Source: Micromonospora ureilytica (GTDB lineage: Bacteria > Actinomycetota > Actinomycetes > Mycobacteriales > Micromonosporaceae). From it: a stretch of DNA of 64,000 nucleotides. The notes beneath the pieces were generated by a model. The model saw only the letters and a list, made by a program, of their open reading frames with translations. It ran no database searches and was not told where the DNA came from. The stretch spans positions 744,001-808,000 of the forward strand of contig NZ_JADOTX010000001.1 of assembly GCF_015751765.1 (NCBI RefSeq). Reading direction: 5' to 3'. This document shows positions 1 to 7,905 of the stretch, piece after piece; positions within the stretch are counted from its first letter, which is position 1, and every line of letters starts with the position of its first letter. The position numbers and the translations under genes are program-made.

Positions 1-264
1 GGCCCTTCGGGGTGTGTCGGGGCGCGTCGGCGTTCGGCGGGTGAGCACCGTGGAGCTGAGTGCGGAGTGGCCGGCTCACCCCGTTGCGGCGCGTGACGTC
101 GTGCCACGCCCGCGCGGCGGGGTGCCGGAGCTGTCCGCTCCTCCGCCGGACGGCCGAGGGTCAGGGCCGGGTAGTTGCGGACCCGGTCCTGACCCGCCCC
201 GCGAATCGTTCGACACTGCCGAGCGGGGCACACCGCGCGTCGGTTCGACTGTCAGGATGGCGGC
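1..264. other. No gene recognised at left edge
   Basis: Reading frames cross this stretch, but none has a convincing start, ribosome-binding site or recognisable protein. It probably holds the upstream region of the L,D-transpeptidase gene that begins at 265. Confidence 0.5.
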
Positions 265-1047
265 ATGAAGCGCAGATCTCTCCTCCTCGGCGCGGCGGCC
301 GGTCTGGCCGCCCCGGCCGTGCTCACCCCGGCCGCGCCCGCGCTCGGCGCGAGCGGGCCGCTGCGGCCGGGCTGGGGCACGGTCCCGATGCCGCGACCGT
401 GGCCGGGGCGGCGCCAGAACCGGGCCAGCGAGTTGACCACGCTGCCGGCGGAGACGAAGCAGGTGATCATCGTCGGCGCCAGCAGCTACACCACCACCTA
501 CGCCACGCTGGAGGCGTACGTGCGGACCTGGAACGGCTGGCACCCCGCGTCGGCGTCGTTGCCCGCCCGGATCGGCTCGAAGGGCTTCAGCGACAACCAC
601 GTGGAGGGGGTGCCGACCACGCCGACAGGCGTCTACTCGATCGGCCCCACCATGTACGGCATCGCCGCCAACCCGGGCGTGCGATTCCCCTACCACCGGC
701 TGGTCAGCGGTGACTGGTGGAACGAGAACCCGTCGTCGGCGTTGTACAACACCTTCCAACACAGTGCGACCAACCCGGGTGGGGCCAGCGAGGCACTGTG
801 GAAGGAGGTCCCCGCGTACACGCACTTCGGGGTGATCACCTACAACATGGCGCCGAACGTGCCGAAGCCGGTGCCGAACGCGGGCAGCGGAATCTTCCTG
901 CACCAGTTCAGCACCAGCGCCGGCAACGCCACCGCTGGCTGCGTCTCCCTCGCACACGGTCACCTGGTCGACGTGCTCACCTGGCTGGACCCGGCCCTGT
1001 CACCGCGCATCGTGCTCAGCCCGTACGCCCAGCTCGGCCGATACTGA
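265..1047 (+). CDS. L,D-transpeptidase family protein (secreted)
   Basis: A 260-residue exported protein. The N-terminus has basic residues followed by an Ala/Leu-rich stretch ending near ALGA at 26-29, which fits a signal peptide, possibly Tat-like (MKRRSLLLGA). The C-terminal part carries the YkuD-type signature: His213 in FLHQFSTSAG, then Gly-Cys at 225-226 (TAGCVSL), the Cys being the expected nucleophile. Proteins of this family form or remodel 3-3 crosslinks in peptidoglycan, or attach proteins to it, outside the membrane. The gene stands alone, with a minus-strand gene converging 13 nt downstream. The family assignment rests on the HxnGC motif and domain layout; the substrate is unknown. 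Confidence 0.8.
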   Translation: MKRRSLLLGAAAGLAAPAVLTPAAPALGASGPLRPGWGTVPMPRPWPGRRQNRASELTTLPAETKQVIIVGASSYTTTYATLEAYVRTWNGWHPASASLPARIGSKGFSDNHVEGVPTTPTGVYSIGPTMYGIAANPGVRFPYHRLVSGDWWNENPSSALYNTFQHSATNPGGASEALWKEVPAYTHFGVITYNMAPNVPKPVPNAGSGIFLHQFSTSAGNATAGCVSLAHGHLVDVLTWLDPALSPRIVLSPYAQLGRY

Positions 1048-1060
1048 CAAGCGCTGCGGC

Positions 1061-1336
1061 TCAGCCGGCCTCGCGCCGGACGATCGCCACCGCCACCCGG
1101 CAGAACTCGTCCATGTCCGGGTTGAACCCGGCGGCGATGTCGGGATGCAACCCGGAGCGGGTCTCCTCCAACAGTCGCTGGCAGACCTGCTCGACAGGTT
1201 CGCCGGCGTAGTCGGCGCCGACCCGGTCGATGGCCGCCTGAAGCGCCGAGGTCAGCTGCTCCTCCAGCGGGCCGCGCAGCTTCTGCTGCACAGGGTCGAG
1301 CCCGCGGGGGTCGAGCGTGACATGTGGCTCCGACAT
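1061..1336 (-). CDS. Small hypothetical protein, 91 aa
   Basis: A soluble, acidic 91-residue protein starting MSEPHVTLDP. I chose the ATG at 1336 because longer versions run into the upstream gene. It has no signal peptide, membrane segment or motif I recognise. The middle (about 25-60) is predicted to be helical by composition, with heptad-like Leu/Ala/Val, and the tail is rich in Asp, Arg and Val. It lies 47 nt downstream of the RusA-like gene on the same strand, so the two may be co-transcribed. Function unknown. Confidence 0.65.
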   Translation of the reverse strand: MSEPHVTLDPRGLDPVQQKLRGPLEEQLTSALQAAIDRVGADYAGEPVEQVCQRLLEETRSGLHPDIAAGFNPDMDEFCRVAVAIVRREAG

Positions 1337-1383
1337 CGGTGCTCCCTTCGTCGGCGTCCGCGATACCCCACCGCGGACGTCGG

Positions 1384-1815
1384 TCAAACCCCGGTCGGCA
1401 CGGCGGCGACCCGCACCTGGTACGAGAACTCCTCGGCCGGTTCCTCGTGGTACGACAACCGGCGGATCTGCCGGTCGTCGTCGTAGAGGGCGACGTCCAC
1501 CAGCACGCCGAGGTGCGCGAGGCCGATGGTCGACACCCGCTTCTTGTCCTGCAACACCGCGCAGACGCCGCCGAGCAGGGTGCTGGCGTCGGACGTACGG
1601 TGCCCGGGCGGGCAGCGCAACACCAGGTCCACCTCGATCGGCCCGGGCAACGGCGTCCAGCCGGTGCGCTGGGCCGCGGCGAGGGCGGCCTGGAGCAAAG
1701 TGCGGACCCTCGTCGCCTGCCGATGCCCGGCGGCGAAGATGGACAACGCTTCGGTTTTGACCGGTGGCAGGCCGCTCACCTCGAACGTCAGGGCGAGAGC
1801 GCGGGTGTCCTGCAC
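1384..1815 (-). CDS. RusA-like resolvase-fold protein
   Basis: About 143 residues from the GTG at 1815. This start has a clear GAGGAGGT ribosome-binding site 6 nt upstream, which makes it better than the ATG at 1887. The C-terminal half resembles the RusA Holliday-junction resolvase fold: a strand (PIEVDLVLRCPP), a helix with Asp/Asn-type positions (SDASTLLGGVCAVLQDK), then VLVDVALYDDDRQIRRL, which matches the acidic DD(x)QI turn of RusA. RusA enzymes cut four-way junctions using conserved Asp residues. Here the gene is chromosomal, with no visible phage neighbours, so the role is unclear. Distant similarity only; it could be a RusA-fold protein with another task. Confidence 0.5.
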   Translation of the reverse strand: MQDTRALALTFEVSGLPPVKTEALSIFAAGHRQATRVRTLLQAALAAAQRTGWTPLPGPIEVDLVLRCPPGHRTSDASTLLGGVCAVLQDKKRVSTIGLAHLGVLVDVALYDDDRQIRRLSYHEEPAEEFSYQVRVAAVPTGV

Positions 1816-2001
1816 GACGGCACCTCCTCGTTGGGACGATCCTGCCGAACCGAGGGAGCGGCGGTGGGACGTTCCCGCGATTACCAACCGATCGGACAGG
1901 CATGGGGTCGGCCGGAGGCGTGTCGACGGCAGCGGCGAACGCGCCGGCTACGGCGCTACGAAAACGCTAGCCGACGACGCCCGCGCTCGGTAGTCGGTCG
2001 T

Positions 2002-2706
2002 TCACCCGGTGGGGCGTGGTGCGAAGGCGCAGAACTCGTTGCCCTCCGGGTCGGCCAGCACCCACCACCAGTGCGCTTCGTCGAACGGCTCCCGCAGCAG
2101 TGTCGCGCCCGCCGCGATCAGCGCCATCGGCTCCGGGTCGACCAGGTCGACGTCCCAGTGCAGGCGATTCTTGACCGTCTTGGGCTCGGGCACCCCGACG
2201 AACACCCAGTAGTCCCAGGGGAACCCGGACGCGCCGACCACCGACGAGGTGGTCGACCCGTGCTCGACGGTGCCGCCGACCACCCCCGCCCACCAGGTCG
2301 CCTGCGCCGCCGGGTCGGTCGACTCGACGACCAGCGCGAACGGGCCGGGCTGGGTGCCCTCGCGGGCCGGGAACGCGCAGAACTCGTTGCCCTCCGGGTC
2401 GTCCAACACCCACCAGGTCCCGTCGCTGGCCGGCTCGCGGACCAGTCGGGCGCCGTCCGCGAGCAGCGCCGCCGGGTCCGCGTCGGCCAACCGCAGATCC
2501 AGGTGTACGCGGGTCTTGCCGACCCGCGGCTCCGGCACCTTGTTCACCCAGATCGACTCGGCGTTGGAGCGCGCCGAGCGCGGGTCCACCCGGGTGTCGT
2601 CGTCACCGGCATCGGCCACGTCAGCGTCGAGCATCCGGGCCCAGAAGGCGCCGAGCGCGAGCGGGTCGGTGGCGTCCAGACAGAGGTCCTTGAAACGCGC
2701 GATCAT
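2002..2706 (-). CDS. Two-domain VOC (glyoxalase-like) protein
   Basis: A 234-residue protein made of two tandem vicinal-oxygen-chelate modules. The halves mirror each other: each ends in a Trp-rich segment, TWWVLDDPEGNEFCAF in the first and HWWWVLADPEGNEFCAF in the second. Each also has a central Arg/His strand (KTRVHLDLRLAD and KNRLHWDVDLVD). The DPEGNEFC signature is typical of the glyoxalase-like subfamily that is common in actinomycetes and mostly of unknown function. It has no signal peptide, so it is probably cytoplasmic. The ATG at 2706 gives a complete first domain (MIARFKDLCLDATDPLALG). The gene stands alone, and a long inverted repeat follows upstream. The substrate cannot be read from sequence. 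Confidence 0.8.
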   Translation of the reverse strand: MIARFKDLCLDATDPLALGAFWARMLDADVADAGDDDTRVDPRSARSNAESIWVNKVPEPRVGKTRVHLDLRLADADPAALLADGARLVREPASDGTWWVLDDPEGNEFCAFPAREGTQPGPFALVVESTDPAAQATWWAGVVGGTVEHGSTTSSVVGASGFPWDYWVFVGVPEPKTVKNRLHWDVDLVDPEPMALIAAGATLLREPFDEAHWWWVLADPEGNEFCAFAPRPTG

Positions 2707-2787
2707 CGTCCCAGCATGCCTGGTCCGAGCGGGCCGCCCGTGGAACGAGCGCCGCGTGGCGGAGTCAGTGCCGCTCGGCGCCTGGTC

Positions 2788-2849
2788 GATCATGGAGTTG
2801 TGGTGGGCGACAAAGTCCGCGCCAAATCTGGCACCATAACTCCATGATC
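2788..2849. repeat. Inverted repeat, 18-bp arms
   Basis: Arms at 2788-2805 and 2832-2849 pair over 18 bp with one G-T mismatch (GATCATGGAGTT pairs with AACTCCATGATC), around a 26-nt loop. It lies between the end of the DUF397 gene and the start of the VOC gene, both on the minus strand, and may end transcription of the DUF397 unit. It resembles dispersed intergenic palindromes of Micromonospora-type genomes, which is an inference. Confidence 0.75.
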
Positions 2850-2894
2850 GGCCGGACCCGGCCGGTCGGGGCGTGTCTTCTCCGAGTTCCGCGT

Positions 2895-3083
2895 TCAGTG
2901 CTGTTTGGCGTACTCGACGAATGCCTTCCAGGCCGTCGGGTTGACGTGCAGGGTGCCGCCGTCGCGGTCCTTGGTGTCGCGTACCAGCACCACGCTCGGC
3001 AGGTTGTCGGCGACCTCGACGCAGGACCCGCCGTTGCCGCCGGACCGGGTCGACTTCCGCCACTGTGGGGTCAGCATGCCCAT
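2895..3083 (-). CDS. DUF397 domain protein
   Basis: A 62-residue protein starting MGMLTPQWRKSTRSGG. It has the DUF397 hallmarks: W-RKSxxSG-NGG-CVEVA near the N-terminus, then VLVRDTKDRDGGTL and a C-terminal helix with AWKAFVEYAK. Actinomycetes encode many such small proteins, usually paired with an HTH/DUF5753 regulator, as here. The start at 3083 overlaps the stop of the upstream DUF5753 gene and has GGAAG about 10 nt upstream. The ATG at 3077 is an alternative. Roles in development and antibiotic regulation (BldB/WhiJ-like systems) are known for relatives; a role here is inferred from pairing only. Confidence 0.88.
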   Translation of the reverse strand: MGMLTPQWRKSTRSGGNGGSCVEVADNLPSVVLVRDTKDRDGGTLHVNPTAWKAFVEYAKQH

Positions 3084-3637
3084 GACTTCGCCACTTCCTT
3101 GATCAGCTCGGTTGACTGCCGGCGGGGGAGCGCCTCGTTCCGCACGATCTCCCACGTCTTCGCCAGCTTAGCGACGTCGGTCGGCGCATCGACGAACTGC
3201 GCGGTGAGCTGGTTGTCGGCGTGAGCCACCCGCTCACCGTCCGGCATCTCGGCGATGATGAACTGACCGGCCAGCCCCAGGTACATCCCAGCATCCGTCG
3301 GGACGATGTGCACCTGGATATGCTCTGCCGCCGCCAACTCGGCCAGGTGCTCGCACTGCTCGACCATGAGGCCCGGCTGGTCGAGCACCGGCCGGCGCAG
3401 CACCGCCTCGTCCAGGACGGCGATGAGCTGCGGCGGGCGCGGGCGTTGCAGGATCGCCTGCCGCTCCAGCCGGGAGGCGACGATCCGGTCCACGTCCTCG
3501 GCGTCGAACCGGCCACCGGCCAGCGTCGCGCGGGCGTACCGCTCGGTCTGGAGCAGGCCCGGCACGTAGGCCAACTCCAACCAGCGCAGCCGGCCAAGCT
3601 CGCCCTGCTGACGGAGTACCGGACCAGCCGACCGCAC
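3071..3637 (-). pseudogene. DUF5753 regulator lacking its HTH domain
   Basis: The readable frame covers a complete DUF5753 domain: YVPGLLQTERYARATLAGG, then RLERQAIL, EAVLRRPV, EQCEHLAELA, IQVHIVPTDAG and WEIVRNEALP. The family normally starts with about 90 residues of Xre-type HTH. Here nothing upstream resembles an HTH: the frame runs only to a stop near 3683, and the first possible start is a weak GTG at 3637. Sequence immediately upstream instead reads sensibly on the opposite strand as the tail of another gene. A rearrangement at about 3605-3640 is the simplest explanation. Without the HTH the product could not bind DNA in the usual way. The partner DUF397 gene overlaps its 3' end by 13 nt. 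Confidence 0.7.
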
Positions 3638-3759
3638 TGCTGATCTACCTCGGCACTCTGATGCACGAGGCGACGAACCAGCTCACCCAGCTCCACCCGG
3701 ATCATCCGCCGGCCCGGATGACCGAGCGCTTCCTCTCCTGGGCGAGGGCCCGGAGCTGA
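3607..3759 (+). pseudogene. Possible 3' fragment of an unknown gene
   Basis: On the plus strand a frame ending at TGA 3757-3759 reads protein-like: TALLIYLGTLMHEATNQ, then PDHPPARMTERFLSWARARS. It has helix-like periodicity and no start codon of its own. The upstream end runs into the antisense of the DUF5753 domain. I read it as the surviving C-terminus of a gene whose 5' part was lost at the junction that removed the HTH of the DUF5753 protein. I do not recognise the family, and a chance frame is possible. Confidence 0.35.
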
Positions 3760-3777
3760 CGCTCGGCCCGCCGTCGT

Positions 3778-4176
3778 TCATCCCGGAAAGTGGATCAGTG
3801 GCACCCCGTCGGAGTATCCGGGCCCCTCACTGGTCAGCACCGCGGCGTCGTGGGTCAGGCCCGCCACGGCGGCTGCGGCCAGGTCGAAACGGCGGGTCCT
3901 GCGCTGCCAGAAGGTCAGCTCCGGTAGATCCTCCGCCTGCTCGGGCAGCAGCGCGCAGGAAGTCAAGGCCAGCAGCTTGTGCAGCAGGGCCAGGTCCTTG
4001 CCGGTTGCCATGGTCAGCGCCTCAGTCGCTGCCACCACCGGCACTCCGAACTGCACCCCGTCCTCGATCACCTCGTGGACGGGCTCACCCACGTGCACGG
4101 TCCGGAGGACGGCGTATCCCAGCAGGGCCGACCGGTCCAGGATGAGCCGGACTGGTGGTGTTGTCGGCGATGTCAT
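3778..4176 (-). CDS. PIN-like domain protein, probable toxin
   Basis: A 132-residue protein with the outline of a PIN ribonuclease fold. An early hydrophobic strand ends in an acidic residue (VRLILDRSALLGYAVL), a mid-protein acidic helix follows (ATEALTMA), and a late segment has Asp-Leu-Ala-Ala-Ala (RFDLAAAAVAGLTHDAAVLTSE). PIN toxins (VapC type) cleave tRNA or rRNA and are held in check by a partner antitoxin. Its ATG overlaps the TGA of the upstream gene by 4 nt (ATGA), the usual antitoxin-toxin arrangement. The acidic triad is less canonical than in typical VapC, so activity is uncertain. It converges on a gene fragment on the other strand. Confidence 0.55.
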   Translation of the reverse strand: MTSPTTPPVRLILDRSALLGYAVLRTVHVGEPVHEVIEDGVQFGVPVVAATEALTMATGKDLALLHKLLALTSCALLPEQAEDLPELTFWQRRTRRFDLAAAAVAGLTHDAAVLTSEGPGYSDGVPLIHFPG

Positions 4177-4496
4177 GCGGCGTCGGCGCGGGGTGCCGTG
4201 TCATCACCGTTCATCTCGGCCTCCATGGCGGCGCGGATCTTGGCGCGCTCCGCCTCGAACCGCTCCGAGGGCCACTCGGCCTCCACCGCCAGGCGGCGGG
4301 CTCGAGCCTCGGCGACACCCTGGTCAGTGACGTGAATGCCGGAGGCGAGCAACAACTCCTTGTGCTGTTCCACCCGCCTGCGCCGACGCACCGATTCGGT
4401 GACGTAGGCACTGGCCATGCGGTTGCCCTGACTCTCCAGGATCTGACTCACGTCCGGGGGGACGGAGATCGTGAAGCGACGCTGAGGCTCTGTCAT
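4173..4496 (-). CDS. Probable antitoxin, ribbon-helix-helix-like N-terminus
   Basis: A 107-residue protein. The N-terminus (RRFTISVPPDVSQILESQG, then ASAYVTESVRRRRR) has the strand-helix-helix pattern of RHH antitoxins: a short strand with alternating residues, then two helices. The C-terminal half is charged and helical (WPSERFEAERAKIRAAMEAEM), as expected of the part that wraps and neutralises a toxin. It is the first gene of a two-gene unit and overlaps the PIN-like gene by 4 nt. The start at 4496 lies inside a 9-bp direct repeat, consistent with autoregulation or a very short leader. Assigned from architecture rather than a named family. Confidence 0.55.
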   Translation of the reverse strand: MTEPQRRFTISVPPDVSQILESQGNRMASAYVTESVRRRRRVEQHKELLLASGIHVTDQGVAEARARRLAVEAEWPSERFEAERAKIRAAMEAEMNGDDTAPRADAA

Positions 4497-4520
4497 ACGG
4501 GCAGCTTATCCCTGTCATAC
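4490..4520. promoter_or_regulatory. Direct repeat over the antitoxin start
   Basis: CTGTCATAC occurs at 4490-4498 and again at 4512-4520, exactly 22 bp apart (about two helical turns). One copy overlaps the antitoxin start codon and the other lies just upstream. On the minus strand each reads GTATGACAG. This placement fits an autoregulatory operator. The upstream copy also offers a TATGAC element for a nearly leaderless transcript. Confidence 0.4.
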
Positions 4521-4799
4521 TGTTGCCGTCGTCGGGGCTTGCGGTCACGCCTCCTCCAGGGGCGGCCAGACCAGGAGAGCGAGTCGATCACGCGCGTGGC
4601 GTCGGCGCAGGCGAAGGCGGCCGGTTGCTGCGCGCTCCCGTTGTGACGGCCAGGTTTCGCGGCTTCACGGGTGGGGCAGAGTAGCCGCTACAGAGCATCC
4701 GGGCCGGAGTTTCCGCAGCTTGCCGGCTCGGAATCGTCTCGCCGTGCGCCGGGGCACGGATGCCCTCCCCGGTCTTTCGCCGAGGAGAGGGGGAGGGCG
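4497..4799. other. Intergenic region, divergent promoters expected
   Basis: A 303-bp gap between the divergent antitoxin and lpqY genes. Apart from the CTGTCATAC copy at 4512-4520, I see no gene or strong palindrome. An in-frame upstream ATG at 4671 would extend LpqY by 43 residues, but that extension is not protein-like and would bury the signal peptide. Confidence 0.5.
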
Positions 4800-6086
4800 A
4801 TGACGGACCCCGAAACGGCTCGACACCGACGCCGGCCGGTTGTTCGGCTGGGGGCGGCGGCTGCCACGCTGGCGCTGGTCGCACCGCTGGCCGCGTGCGG
4901 CGCGGACGACGCTGGTGGCCCACCGACGATCAACCTGTACTACCCGCCCGAGCAGAACCTGCAGAAGGTCGTCGACGACTGCAACGCGCAGGCCCAGGGA
5001 CGGTACGAGATCGCCTACCGGGTGCTGCCCCGGCAGGCCGACGACCAGCGGGTGCAGATGGTGCGCCGGCTGGCCGCCGAGGACAGCGGGATGGATCTGC
5101 TCGGGCTGGACGTCACTTGGACCCAGGAGTTCGCCAGCGCCGACTGGATTCGCGAGTGGACCGGTCAGGACAAGGCCGAGGTCGAGCAGGGCACCCTCGC
5201 CGGGCCGTTGGACACCGCCCGGTACGAGGACAAGTTGTACGCGGCGCCGAAGAACACGAACGTCCAGTTGCTCTGGTACCGCAAGGACCTGGTGCCGCAG
5301 CCGCCGACCACCTGGGACCAGATGATCGGCGCGGCCCAGCAGCTCAAGGACCAGGGTAAGCCGTACCAGGTGCTCACCATGGGCGCCCAGTACGAGGGCC
5401 TGGTCGTCCTCTACAACACGCTGGCCGAGAGCGCCGGTGGGAAGATCCTCAGCGACGACGGCAAGAAGGCCGTGATGGACGACGGCACGGTCCGGGCGTT
5501 GGAGCAGCTGAAGAAGTTCGCCACGTCGGGCGTGACCTCGCCGTCGTTCAGCAACGCCACCGAGGACCCGGTCCGGTTGGAGTTCCAGTCCGGCTCCGGC
5601 GCGTTCCAGGTGAACTGGCCGTTCGTCTACCCGGCACTGCAGGAGGCGAACCCGGAGCTGGCCAAGCAGGTCGGCTGGGCTCGAATCCCGGGCATCGACG
5701 AGGGCACCCCCAGCAAGGTCACCATCGGTGGGGTCAACCTGGCGGTCAGCTCCTACTCCAAGCACCCGGAGCAGACCTTCGAGGCGGCCCGGTGCATCCG
5801 CAGCGCCGAGCACCAGAAGTTCTCCGCCATCAACGACGGCGTGCCACCCACCATCGAGGCGGTCTTCGACGACCCGGAGATGACCGAGGCGTACCCGATG
5901 AAGGACACCATCCTGGAGGAGCTGAAGGAGCCGGCGACGCGTCCGCTGACCCCCGCCTACCAGAGCATCTCCACAGTGATGTCGGCGATCCTGTCGCCGC
6001 CGTCCGGGATCCGTCCGCAGCAGACCGCCGACGAGCTGCGCGGCGCCATCGCCGACGCCCTCCAGTCGAAGGGGGTCCTGCCATGA
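4800..6086 (+). CDS. lpqY: Trehalose ABC transporter lipoprotein LpqY
   Basis: A 428-residue solute-binding lipoprotein. The start at 4800 follows GGGGGAGGG and gives a basic N-terminus, a hydrophobic stretch and the lipobox LAAC with Cys33. Many segments match mycobacterial LpqY as I recall it: MDLLGLDVTWTQEFASADW, KLYAAPKNTNVQLLWYRKDL, EGLVVLYNTL, FQVNWPFVYP, SKVTIGGVNLAV and a C-terminus ending near VLP. LpqY captures trehalose outside the membrane and hands it to SugA-SugB, powered by SugC. The next gene overlaps by 4 nt, and the full lpqY-sugA-sugB-sugC order is present. Trehalose as ligand is inferred from orthology and gene order. Confidence 0.88.
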   Translation: MTDPETARHRRRPVVRLGAAAATLALVAPLAACGADDAGGPPTINLYYPPEQNLQKVVDDCNAQAQGRYEIAYRVLPRQADDQRVQMVRRLAAEDSGMDLLGLDVTWTQEFASADWIREWTGQDKAEVEQGTLAGPLDTARYEDKLYAAPKNTNVQLLWYRKDLVPQPPTTWDQMIGAAQQLKDQGKPYQVLTMGAQYEGLVVLYNTLAESAGGKILSDDGKKAVMDDGTVRALEQLKKFATSGVTSPSFSNATEDPVRLEFQSGSGAFQVNWPFVYPALQEANPELAKQVGWARIPGIDEGTPSKVTIGGVNLAVSSYSKHPEQTFEAARCIRSAEHQKFSAINDGVPPTIEAVFDDPEMTEAYPMKDTILEELKEPATRPLTPAYQSISTVMSAILSPPSGIRPQQTADELRGAIADALQSKGVLP

Positions 6087-7057
6087 CCCGGCCCGCCACC
6101 ACCGAGACACCTGAGCAGACCGACGGCCAGCGCGCCACCGTGCCCACCCAGCGCGGCGGCCGGCGCAAGCCCCCACTGAGTGAGAACAAGAAGGCCGAAC
6201 GCAAGCTCGGTCTGCTGCTGTGCGCGCCGGCGGCGCTGGTCATGATCGCGGTGACCGCGTACCCGATCATCTATTCGGTCTGGCTGTCGTTGCAGCGTTT
6301 CGACCTGCGCTTCCCCGACCAGCGTGAGTTCATCGGGTTGGAGAACTACGTCACAGTGCTCACCAACGAGTTCTGGTGGACGGCGTTCGGGGTGACCATG
6401 CTGATCACGGTGGTCACCGTGGCCGTCGAGCTGGTCCTCGGCATGGGCCTGGCGATCATCATGCACCGCACCATCATCGGCCGCGGCCTGGTCCGGACCT
6501 CGGCGCTCATCCCGTACGGGATCGTCACAGTGGTCGCCGCGTTCTCGTGGCGGTACGCCTGGACGCCCGGCACGGGCTACCTGGCCGACCTGTTCAGTGA
6601 CGGCGCGCCGCTGACCGAGCGGGCCAGTTCCCTGGCGATCATCATGCTGGCGGAGATCTGGAAGACCACGCCGTTCATGGCGCTGCTGCTGATGGCCGGG
6701 CTGGCGCTGGTGCCGGAGGACCTGCTCAAGGCGGCCTCCACCGACGGCGCGACCGCCTGGCAGAAGTTCACGAAGGTGATGCTGCCGGTGATGAAGCCGG
6801 CGATCCTTGTCGCGTTGCTGTTCCGCACCCTGGACGCGTTCCGGGTCTTCGACAACATCTTCGTGTTGACCGCCGGCGGCAACGAGACGTCGTCGGTGTC
6901 GATGCTCGCCTACAACAACCTGATCCGGGGTCTCAACCTCGGCATCGGTTCGACGATGTCGGTGCTGATCTTCATCACCGTGGCGATCATCGCCTTCGTC
7001 TTCGTGAAGCTGTTCGGCACCGCTGCTCCGGGCAGCGACGACGGAGAGAGGCGCTGA
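6083..7057 (+). CDS. sugA: Trehalose ABC permease SugA
   Basis: A 324-residue MalF-type permease. After a polar N-terminal tail of about 45 residues come six hydrophobic segments, beginning [20 protein letters not shown]. The coupling-loop EAA motif is readable as [22 protein letters not shown]. The start ATG overlaps the lpqY stop, implying translational coupling. With SugB it forms the membrane channel of the LpqY-SugABC importer. The sequence reads through without disruption, and length and topology are normal for the family. Confidence 0.88.
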   Translation: MTRPATTETPEQTDGQRATVPTQRGGRRKPPLSENKKAERKLGLLLCAPAALVMIAVTAYPIIYSVWLSLQRFDLRFPDQREFIGLENYVTVLTNEFWWTAFGVTMLITVVTVAVELVLGMGLAIIMHRTIIGRGLVRTSALIPYGIVTVVAAFSWRYAWTPGTGYLADLFSDGAPLTERASSLAIIMLAEIWKTTPFMALLLMAGLALVPEDLLKAASTDGATAWQKFTKVMLPVMKPAILVALLFRTLDAFRVFDNIFVLTAGGNETSSVSMLAYNNLIRGLNLGIGSTMSVLIFITVAIIAFVFVKLFGTAAPGSDDGERR

Positions 7058-7058
7058 C

Positions 7059-7895
7059 ATGGCTGTCGAAACCACTACCAGGGCAAAGCTGCGCTGGGGT
7101 CTGCTCGACGTCCTCGTGGTCGTCTTCGCACTGGTCCCGGTGCTGTGGATCGCGTCGCTGTCGTTCAAGACGCCGGCCACCCTCACCGACGGGAACTTCA
7201 TCCCGCGGGAGTGGACGCTTGACAACTACCGGACCATCTTCGACACCGACCAGTTCGTCCGGGCACTGGTCAACTCGATCGGCGTCGCGCTGATCGCCAC
7301 GCTGGTCGCTGTGGTGCTCGGCGCGATGGCCGCGTACGCGATCAGCCGGCTGGACTTCCCGGGCAAGAAGCTGCTGGTCGGCGTCTCCCTGCTGATCGCG
7401 ATGTTCCCGCAGGTGTCACTTGTGTCGCCGCTGTTCGAGATCGAGCGTCAGCTCAAGATCTTCGACACCTGGCTCGGGTTGATCCTGCCGTACATCACCT
7501 TCGCGCTGCCGCTGGCGATCTACACGCTGTCGGCGTTCTTCAAGCAGATCCCGTGGGATCTGGAGAAGGCCGCGAAGATGGACGGCGCCACCCAGGGGCA
7601 GGCGTTCCGGCGGGTGATCGCGCCACTGGCCGCGCCGGGGCTGTTCACCACGGCGATCCTGGTCTTCATCTTCTGCTGGAACGACTTCCTGTTCGCCATC
7701 TCGCTGACCTCGACCGAGCGGTCCCGCACGGTGCCGGCGGCGTTGTCGTTCTTCACCGGCGCGTCGCAGTTCGAGGACCCCACCGGGGCGATCTGCGCCG
7801 CCGCCGTGGTGATCACCGTGCCGATCATCCTGTTCGTCCTCTTCTTCCAGCGTCGCATCGTGTCCGGTCTGACCTCCGGCGCAGTCAAGGGATAG
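7059..7895 (+). CDS. sugB: Trehalose ABC permease SugB
   Basis: A 278-residue MalG-type permease beginning 1 nt after the sugA stop. It has about six membrane segments, starting [22 protein letters not shown]. The EAA coupling motif reads [27 protein letters not shown], with the conserved Gly. It pairs with SugA to form the translocation pore and contacts SugC in the cytoplasm through the EAA loop. The tight spacing shows it belongs to the same operon as lpqY and sugA. Confidence 0.88.
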   Translation: MAVETTTRAKLRWGLLDVLVVVFALVPVLWIASLSFKTPATLTDGNFIPREWTLDNYRTIFDTDQFVRALVNSIGVALIATLVAVVLGAMAAYAISRLDFPGKKLLVGVSLLIAMFPQVSLVSPLFEIERQLKIFDTWLGLILPYITFALPLAIYTLSAFFKQIPWDLEKAAKMDGATQGQAFRRVIAPLAAPGLFTTAILVFIFCWNDFLFAISLTSTERSRTVPAALSFFTGASQFEDPTGAICAAAVVITVPIILFVLFFQRRIVSGLTSGAVKG

Positions 7896-7905
7896 GTGAG
7901 TAGTC

